From positions 15,904-79,903 of the forward strand of contig RFOZ01000001.1 in the NCBI GenBank assembly GCA_009926405.1: a stretch of 64,000 nt of DNA. The letters are read 5' to 3'. The notes under the pieces were generated by a model that searched no databases, was not told the origin of the DNA, and was given only the letters and a program-made list of their open reading frames with translations. The translations under genes and the position numbers were made by a program. The stretch is from Cytophagia bacterium. Its GTDB lineage: Bacteria > Bacteroidota > Bacteroidia > UBA7662. Within the stretch, counting starts at the first letter, position 1. Every line of letters starts with the position of its first letter. Below are positions 58,678-64,000 of the stretch, one piece after another.

Positions 58678-59853
58678 ATGCGTTCGGTCTACGTCCATGT
58701 TCCATTTTGTCGGAAAGCATGCCACTATTGTGCGTTTCATTTTAGCACAACCCGTACTGCCCAAGCCAGGGTTCTCAAGGCCATGATCCGGGAATTGGAT
58801 TTGCGATGGAATCCCCATTCGGGTTCAGGACCTCCTCCTTTGGAGACCCTGTACCTGGGTGGCGGTACCCCCTCTCTTTTGGAGCCGGATGCTTTGAGCT
58901 TTTTGGTAAGGGGCCTTGGGGAGAGGTTTGATTTTTCAACGATGCAGGAATTTACCTTGGAGGCGAATCCCGAAGATGTTCATGCCAAGAATTTGGAGCT
59001 TTGGAAAGGATTGGGTGTAACACGGATTAGCTTGGGTGTACAAACGGTGGATGATCGGTTTTTGCAGGGGATGAACCGTGCCCACGATTCTCGGCAAGCC
59101 TTGGATGCCTTGCGCCTTTTGGCATCCGATTGGTCAGGACCTTGGACTGCCGATTTAATTTACGCCTATCCAGATCAGGACTCCGAAGACTTAGTAAAGG
59201 ATTTGGAAACAATTTTATCGTATAGCCCCGGACATTTTTCGGCCTATCAGTTAACCCAGGAGCCCCGAACCGTACTTAACACCAAAGTTCAGCGAGGGGA
59301 TCTTCAGATGCCGGAGGACGATAAGGCCCTGGAGCTTATGCAGGTTTTGTACCAAAATGCAGAGGCTCAAGGGTACCGTGCCTATGAAATCTCTAATTTT
59401 GCACGGGCTGGCTTCGAGGCGGTCCACAACAGTCGTTATTGGTCGGGGGCGCCATATTTGGGGTTGGGGCCCTCGGCGCATTCCTTCGATGGAGGGTATA
59501 CCCGTTCGTGGAATATCAGTCATAACATCCATTATTGCCGAGGAATCGAAGAGGGTTCGCCCGAGCAAACTGTAGAGGTTCTATCAGCTGCTGATTGCCT
59601 CAATGAATTTTTGATGATACGATTGCGTTTGGACGCTGGGATGCCTTGGAGTGAATTGGTGTCGCGATTTGGTTTGGACGCCAAGAGAAGGGTCCGCGAA
59701 CGACTCGCCACCTTGTCCCCGACTTGGTTTGATCCACGAGGGTTTTTTGGGGAGGATGATCCCTTGCGGCTTAGCAATGAAGGGCGTGGATTAGCCGATT
59801 ATATTGCATCTTCGTTGTTTGATGATGTTCCGGACCCAACTCAAGACAACTAA
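58678..59853 (+). CDS. hemW: Radical SAM heme chaperone HemW
   Basis: HemW (391 residues) is a radical-SAM-family protein that binds heme and delivers it to respiratory enzymes; it is not coproporphyrinogen oxidase. The cluster motif is C11-x3-C15-x2-C18-x-F20 (VPFCRKACHYCAF), with Phe where HemN has a fourth Cys, the usual way to tell the two apart. LYLGGGTPSLLEPDAL, RISLGVQTVDDRFLQGMNRA and YEISNFARAGFEAVHNSRYW are typical. The next gene follows 2 bases after its stop. Confidence 0.94.
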   Translation: MRSVYVHVPFCRKACHYCAFHFSTTRTAQARVLKAMIRELDLRWNPHSGSGPPPLETLYLGGGTPSLLEPDALSFLVRGLGERFDFSTMQEFTLEANPEDVHAKNLELWKGLGVTRISLGVQTVDDRFLQGMNRAHDSRQALDALRLLASDWSGPWTADLIYAYPDQDSEDLVKDLETILSYSPGHFSAYQLTQEPRTVLNTKVQRGDLQMPEDDKALELMQVLYQNAEAQGYRAYEISNFARAGFEAVHNSRYWSGAPYLGLGPSAHSFDGGYTRSWNISHNIHYCRGIEEGSPEQTVEVLSAADCLNEFLMIRLRLDAGMPWSELVSRFGLDAKRRVRERLATLSPTWFDPRGFFGEDDPLRLSNEGRGLADYIASSLFDDVPDPTQDN

Positions 59854-59855
59854 AA

Positions 59856-60671
59856 ATGGAAGAACGAACCGCACCAGATTTATCTGAATTTGATCGGATT
59901 GATTTTAGTCAGTTCTGGGATCTGGGGTTTCCCCTGCACGGTGGTCGCGGCAATCCCAATGCTTTTGGTATGGAGGAACCTTTGTTTGAGGTTTTTAGGG
60001 CAGGGAGCTTTGTGGGGGATGTATCGCAGGGTGGTGCCTGCAATGTGGTTGGAGTGAAGATGAACCCTCACGGGAATGGGACGCATACCGAATGTGCCGG
60101 GCATATCGGGGCTTCGCCTACCGATGATTGGGCCATGAATTGCGGACCCGGAACGTGCCTTACTTTGGACCAGGCCCTAACCACTTTTTGGTTCAAGGCT
60201 TTGATGTTAAGCGTTGAACCCCGATTGACCGATGCGGCTATGCCCGGTCAACGTTGGATTGCCAAAAAAGATTTGGAGGTGGCCCTCCTTCCCTGGGGGG
60301 ATACCCTCCCTGCCGCCGTTTTGATACGCACCCTCCCTTTTGATTTACAGCGAGGAATCCGTTGTTATACAGGGCAGATGCCACCGGCCTTTGAGCCGGC
60401 TGCCTTGGAATGGTTGGCCCGATCCGGTGTGATGCATCTTTTGACGGATTTGCCATCCGTGGACCCGGAACACGATGGAGGTCGTTTGTTGGCGCATCGT
60501 GCTTTTTGGTTTCCGGAGGGGCGATGCCGTCGTCAAGCGACCATTACCGAAATGATCGACGCCGATTCCTCCCTACCGGACGGCTTTTATGCCTTGAACT
60601 TGATGGTTCCCCGCTGGTCCTTGGATGCTGCCCCATCGAGACCGGTGATCTATGCCTTGAACCCCGTCTAA
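59856..60671 (+). CDS. Cyclase-family metal hydrolase (kynurenine-formamidase-like)
   Basis: This 271-residue protein belongs to the cyclase/KynB family of metal-dependent hydrolases. The signature reads NPHGNGTHTECAGHIG with likely metal ligands His72, His77, Glu79 and His83; the family consensus is HxGTHxDxPxH, so Glu replaces Asp and the spacing before GTH is typical. The KynB role, cleaving N-formylkynurenine in tryptophan breakdown, is plausible because kynurenine 3-monooxygenase is encoded 0.6 kb away on the other strand. Other amide or ring hydrolases are possible. Confidence 0.78.
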   Translation: MEERTAPDLSEFDRIDFSQFWDLGFPLHGGRGNPNAFGMEEPLFEVFRAGSFVGDVSQGGACNVVGVKMNPHGNGTHTECAGHIGASPTDDWAMNCGPGTCLTLDQALTTFWFKALMLSVEPRLTDAAMPGQRWIAKKDLEVALLPWGDTLPAAVLIRTLPFDLQRGIRCYTGQMPPAFEPAALEWLARSGVMHLLTDLPSVDPEHDGGRLLAHRAFWFPEGRCRRQATITEMIDADSSLPDGFYALNLMVPRWSLDAAPSRPVIYALNPV

Positions 60672-60750
60672 AGTTCTGAGTAAGCGGATAGAGTTCCAGA
60701 AACAAAGGCCTGCCAAGGCTAGCAGGAAGAGAATGAGTGTGGGAGAATTT

Positions 60751-61227
60751 TTAGGACGATACCGGTGAACGACCGTGGTCCTGGAGCACTTGGTTCAACA
60801 TACGCCGTACCGCATCCACTTTGGCCGGTGAATACAAACTGAGCCGGATGGTTTTGCTGCGCATAACGCCTCGAGGGGTCTGGCGGAACAGCCATAGATC
60901 ATGGCGTAAGCCCCCTGATTTGGAGCGGATTTCAAAAGAAACCAATTCCTCGGTCGGTAGGCTGAGGTAGAAGGAACGGTCTTCGTCTTTGTCGGTTGAT
61001 ATCAGGATTTGTGTAACGGCAATCTCCACGGCGGTATAGCCTGGCTTGACCAGGTTCCAGGATGCAATGACCAAAAGGAACGCAACAATCAGGGCTGCAA
61101 AAAGAAAGGGAGAATCGGAGCGCAAATAAAACATGGGAGCAGCCCCCGCCGCCATGATGACAAAGGCCAGGGCTCTGAACCAAAACAAGGCTCGTAGGTT
61201 GTGCACGCTTTGGATGGCCGGTCTCAT
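60751..61227 (-). CDS. Small membrane protein of unknown function
   Basis: This 158-residue protein has two adjacent transmembrane helices (about residues 15-34 and 41-60: FWFRALAFVIMAAGAAPMFY and LFAALIVAFLLVIASWNLV) and a soluble C-terminal part with a beta-rich pattern like bacterial PH domains (TELVSFEIRSKSGG region). Its start overlaps the kynurenine monooxygenase stop by 4 bases, so the two are probably cotranslated. Such small PH-like proteins are common but uncharacterised in Bacteroidota. I see no catalytic motif. The 79 bases between it and the convergent cyclase gene hold only a weak 5-base-pair hairpin. Confidence 0.78.
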   Translation of the reverse strand: MRPAIQSVHNLRALFWFRALAFVIMAAGAAPMFYLRSDSPFLFAALIVAFLLVIASWNLVKPGYTAVEIAVTQILISTDKDEDRSFYLSLPTEELVSFEIRSKSGGLRHDLWLFRQTPRGVMRSKTIRLSLYSPAKVDAVRRMLNQVLQDHGRSPVSS

Positions 61228-62603
61228 ACGAAATGCTGGATTTCTTGGCGAAGCAAGGCATCAATCCAGGCTTCATCGTTGATTTTGTCAGACGGAATAA
61301 GATCCAATACGCGATTCATGAATTTCTGTTGTTCCTGCCCGTTCTGATAGGCGATATGGTAAGGGGTTTGGGGTTGAAAGGTAACCTGGCTGTACAAAGG
61401 AACCCAGCGATCGGGATAGGCTTGGTGAAGACGGGCTTCGAGTTTCTTTTGGAAAACGAAGCGGGGATCGGCAACCTTGTCCCTCATTTCTACAAAATTA
61501 TCCAAAGCCAATTGAGCCACGGCATCCCCGTCGGGTTTGCGCTTGCTTCCAAAGTTTTGAAGGGTTTCAGCCCACGCCTCGGCGCTGCTTTGGGGGGTGA
61601 TGGTGTTCTCATCGACCTGGGCAATTAGCACCCTAACATCCTCAAAGCCAGCATTTAAGCCCTGACCATAAAAGGGAACGATGGCATGGGCCGCATCCCC
61701 GAGCAAACAAGTGTTACCCAGATTCCAAGGGGAACAACGAACGGTGATGAGGGATGCGTTGGGGTTGTTATGAAAATCATCCAGAAGGGTTGGCATCAAC
61801 GGCAGGGTGTCCCCAAAATAATGATTCCATACTTGGAGCACCAGGTCATCATTCTGGATCTCGTTGAGCCCCAAGGCCACTCCGCGGGCTGGGTCGGCTT
61901 CGAAAGGATAAAAAAGGGTGCAAGTAAAACTTCGATCGGGATTGGGCAAGGCAATCATCATAAATTGACCTCTGGGCCAAATATGCAATCCGTTTGGATC
62001 CATGGCGAAATCCCCGGAAGCGGTGGGGGGTATATGAAGCTCTTTGTACCCGTGGGGCAAATAGGATTGGCTGTATTCGAAGCGGTCTGTTTTTTGGAGT
62101 GCGTAGCGTAACGCCGAGAAGGCCCCGTCCGTTCCTAACAATACATCAAATGCCAGGGTTTCGCGCCCCTGTCCTTTTTCCAGAATCATGGTGCGGGCCT
62201 GATGATCCACATCAACACAGCGTGTTTCAAAATGGATTTTTACCCCGTTTTGCTCTGCCAAATCCATAAGTTTGTAATTGAGCCCGGATCGCGAAACGGA
62301 ATAGATTGCTTGACCTTCTTGGCCGTAAGGCTGAAATTGAACCGAGCCTTGGAGGTCGTGAACCAGCCGCCCCGGCATAGGCAGGCCGACCTGCCGAATT
62401 TCATCGGCCAAACCTGCGGCCTCAAGCGCCGTAAAACCTCGGTCACTCAGGGCCAGGTTGATGGACCGTCCGCCATAGGCACCGGCTTTGCGGCTATCCG
62501 AACGGCGTTCAAAAATGACGGTTTCAAAACCGCGTTGCCGCAACAAAATAGCGGCCAAGCAACCGACGGGGCCCGCGCCGAGGAGATGGATGGTGGAAGG
62601 CAT
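61224..62603 (-). CDS. kmo: Kynurenine 3-monooxygenase
   Basis: KMO (459 residues) is an FAD- and NADPH-dependent hydroxylase making 3-hydroxykynurenine on the route from tryptophan to quinolinate and NAD. The FAD motif HLLGAGPVGCLAAILL is at residues 6-21. GAYGGRSINLALSDRGFTAL is the KMO signature. LLGDAAHAIVPFYGQGLNAG (the second FAD motif) and the HGYKELHIPP stretch are also typical. The hydrophobic C-terminal anchor of mitochondrial KMO is missing, as in bacterial forms. I start at the ATG at 62603, not at the upstream end of the frame. Confidence 0.94.
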   Translation of the reverse strand: MPSTIHLLGAGPVGCLAAILLRQRGFETVIFERRSDSRKAGAYGGRSINLALSDRGFTALEAAGLADEIRQVGLPMPGRLVHDLQGSVQFQPYGQEGQAIYSVSRSGLNYKLMDLAEQNGVKIHFETRCVDVDHQARTMILEKGQGRETLAFDVLLGTDGAFSALRYALQKTDRFEYSQSYLPHGYKELHIPPTASGDFAMDPNGLHIWPRGQFMMIALPNPDRSFTCTLFYPFEADPARGVALGLNEIQNDDLVLQVWNHYFGDTLPLMPTLLDDFHNNPNASLITVRCSPWNLGNTCLLGDAAHAIVPFYGQGLNAGFEDVRVLIAQVDENTITPQSSAEAWAETLQNFGSKRKPDGDAVAQLALDNFVEMRDKVADPRFVFQKKLEARLHQAYPDRWVPLYSQVTFQPQTPYHIAYQNGQEQQKFMNRVLDLIPSDKINDEAWIDALLRQEIQHFV

Positions 62604-62632
62604 AGCGATTGAAGGTGTTATCGTAACAAAAC

Positions 62633-63571
62633 TTACCAAAGTAGGGGTCGAACCATGCGAACATTGACACAAGAGCCAAAACAGCCCAAACCGTTCTGAA
62701 TATTGGAAGGGATCACGGCCGGTTCTGCAAAGGGATTTCCATTTTGGGAATCTTGTTGACCGACCGCTTGAAGATAGCGATACAAGGCCGGGCTGATGCG
62801 TTGAACCACGATTTCCATTTGGTTTTGGGAAGGCAGGGTATCACCGGGCATCAGACTCAGGTCCATTCGATCCTGCCAAGTATAAAGTCCGTTGACAGCG
62901 CTGGCATTGGTGACCAATTGGTTGGGATACCAACCAACATGGTTGTTCAAATAGGTTTCCTCGTTGTACCAGGGATTGCCCAGGATTCGGTAATTGACAC
63001 GGAAATAGCCCGGATCGTCAGGTCCAGTGGAACCGGTTAAATCCCTCCATTGAACCCGTACCTGTACGGAGCGGGTCCATGTACTCGGAGAGGCCTGCAC
63101 TTGGATTTGCACCGATGTATCAGCAACTCTCCAAGAGGGAACCGTGGATTGGGATTCTACTGTGCGTCCATCGGCGCTGCGAACACTCAATCGGTATTCA
63201 TAGCCTTCTTGAACAAAAGACGCCCCGTTCGCAGAACGAATTCTTGCACCGTATAGGTTTTGGAATTCATGGTATCCAAAATTTTCCAGGGTATCCCCTG
63301 GTCCAGGATTCCCGCCGTTACGGGAACGAATCAAACGAAGGCTTGCTCCGGGCAGACCGGAGTCGATAGCAAGGGGAGGCCCAAATAAAGGAGCCGATTG
63401 GTGGAGTTTGAGGAAAAGACTGTCCTTTTGGAGGGTCGAGTTACTTTCCAATACCAAATTGCATCCCACCACCAATTTGGAGGGTAGGTCCAGGTCGACG
63501 GTGTCCAAGAATTGAGGACGACAAGCGCTCAGGCCTAACAAAAAAATCAACGCAAGAATACGGGTTAACAT
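62633..63571 (-). CDS. DUF4249-family lipoprotein
   Basis: This 312-residue lipoprotein starts MLTRILALIFLLGLSACRPQ, with the acylated Cys at 17. The fold is beta-rich, and DLDLPSKLVVGCNLVLESNS with the EYRLSVRSADGRTVESQSTV block match DUF4249, a Bacteroidota surface-lipoprotein family always found with a TonB-dependent receptor. It probably helps the receptor bind a substrate, in the manner of SusD-like partners. The first codons overlap the end of the receptor gene by 7 bases. I use the ATG at 63571, not the TTG at 63577. Confidence 0.85.
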   Translation of the reverse strand: MLTRILALIFLLGLSACRPQFLDTVDLDLPSKLVVGCNLVLESNSTLQKDSLFLKLHQSAPLFGPPLAIDSGLPGASLRLIRSRNGGNPGPGDTLENFGYHEFQNLYGARIRSANGASFVQEGYEYRLSVRSADGRTVESQSTVPSWRVADTSVQIQVQASPSTWTRSVQVRVQWRDLTGSTGPDDPGYFRVNYRILGNPWYNEETYLNNHVGWYPNQLVTNASAVNGLYTWQDRMDLSLMPGDTLPSQNQMEIVVQRISPALYRYLQAVGQQDSQNGNPFAEPAVIPSNIQNGLGCFGSCVNVRMVRPLLW

Positions 63572-64000
63572 TGGCAAAATTTGAAACGCCAGGATATGGA
63601 AGGGATGACAAAGGCAAAAAGTGAATACTGAACCAGACGATTGCGACCGCTCACGTTATCGGATTCGACCTGTATGAACCAGGGGTTGGCCCTGCTAAAA
63701 AGGTTGTAGGCCGAATACTCGGTAATCCGTTCGCCGCAGCGGGTTTTGCGTGTGAATTGAAGGCTGATGTCCACCCTTTGGTAACTGCGCATTCGGTAAT
63801 TGTTTTGGGCCCCGTAATCAGTTGAATTCCAGCCTGGACCAAAGAATAAGTCGTTGTTTGCCTCGTAACCTGGGATGCCGACCAAGGGAGCGTTAAAGGT
63901 CCCCTGTGGCAATGTTACAGCATTCCCGGTACCGTAAACAAAGACGGCCGAACCCTTGATTCCTTTGCGACCGGGCTTGGGAGCGCGTAGATCTACGCGC
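63565..64000 (-). CDS. TonB-dependent outer-membrane receptor, C-terminal part (partial)
   Basis: The frame is open from the window end to the stop at 63565, giving the last 144 residues of a larger protein. It shows alternating barrel strands: KGIKGSAVFVYGTGNAVTLP, YRMRSYQRVDISLQFTRKTR, TEYSAYNLFSRANPWFIQVE and the terminal SLFAFVIPSISWRFKFCQC. The order NNYRMRSYQRVDISL...YNLFSRANP is the typical end of Bacteroidota receptors with an N-terminal carboxypeptidase-like domain. The substrate cannot be told. Its partner is the DUF4249 lipoprotein. Confidence 0.85.
   Translation of the reverse strand, partial: RVDLRAPKPGRKGIKGSAVFVYGTGNAVTLPQGTFNAPLVGIPGYEANNDLFFGPGWNSTDYGAQNNYRMRSYQRVDISLQFTRKTRCGERITEYSAYNLFSRANPWFIQVESDNVSGRNRLVQYSLFAFVIPSISWRFKFCQC

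Noticed and set aside
60710..60726. CCTGC...GCAGG hairpin between the cyclase gene and its convergent neighbour
   Set aside because: The stem has only 5 pairs, the loop is long and there is no T-tract on either side, so I do not call it a terminator.
1..64000. tRNA, rRNA, CRISPR array, insertion sequence or prophage
   Set aside because: All gaps are under about 190 bases and none shows a tRNA-like fold, spaced repeats, transposase frame or terminal inverted repeats.

Overview
The window is a 64 kb piece of a Bacteroidota chromosome of moderate GC content. The evidence is a complete type IX secretion/gliding core (porP-gldK-gldL-gldM-gldN), a DUF4249 lipoprotein beside a TonB-dependent receptor, Bacteroidota-only neighbourhoods (DUF4271-hemD; DUF3822-rsmD-coaD; SAM hydrolase-phoH-purC), the rplQ-carA-eno junction, promoters of the Bacteroidota type (TAnnTTTG at -7) and almost no Shine-Dalgarno sequences. 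The genus cannot be named from the sequence alone. Coding density is very high: no gap over about 190 bases lacks a gene, and I see no insertion sequence, prophage, CRISPR array, tRNA or rRNA.

Layout. 1-1839: end of a three-gene proton-translocating transhydrogenase (pntA1-pntA2-pntB). 2021-3310: citrate synthase. 3359-4663 (-): aminopeptidase P. 4847-22231: one uninterrupted 32-gene translation/transcription operon (rpsL-rpsG-fusA, then the S10, spc and alpha operons through secY, infA, rpoA and rplQ), with a clear promoter at its head and a strong hairpin terminator at its end. 22337-25112: carA, eno and a DivIC/FtsB-like division protein. 25114-29674 (-): SAM hydrolase, fabG, a von Willebrand-type membrane protein and a lipoprotein. 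29761-31687: phoH and purC. 31684-38683 (-): eight closely packed genes, EVE protein-pyrR-pyrB-rmlA-galE-glyA and a PlsC-like plus GNAT-like acyltransferase pair resembling the glycine-lipid synthases GlsA/GlsB. 38682-41795: xseB, GH3 protein, pyrE and a Nudix hydrolase, with start codons that overlap head to head. 41773-44325 (-): conserved but little-understood cluster around coaD and rsmD. 44422-45860: a CarH/LitR-type B12 light-sensing MerR regulator followed by a CrtZ-type carotenoid hydroxylase. 45888-51270: prolyl oligopeptidase and an AddA/RecB-like helicase-nuclease. 51296-58555: DUF4271, HemD-like protein and the type IX secretion operon. 58678-62603: HemW, a metal-dependent cyclase/formamidase-like enzyme and kynurenine 3-monooxygenase. 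62633-64000 (-): DUF4249 lipoprotein and the end of a TonB-dependent receptor.

Most of the window is core metabolism and information processing. The accessory-flavoured parts are the predicted light-responsive carotenoid pair with a perfect 12-base palindrome upstream, the predicted amino-acid-lipid operon beside the glycine-producing glyA, the uncharacterised SAM hydrolase/FabG/VWA/lipoprotein operon, and unusual low-complexity tails on ribosomal proteins L17 and S3. At the level of signals, several genes have a -7 promoter element ending only 4-7 bases before the start codon (predicted leaderless or nearly leaderless mRNAs), and 31 of the 32 ribosomal-operon genes have a pyrimidine immediately before ATG.
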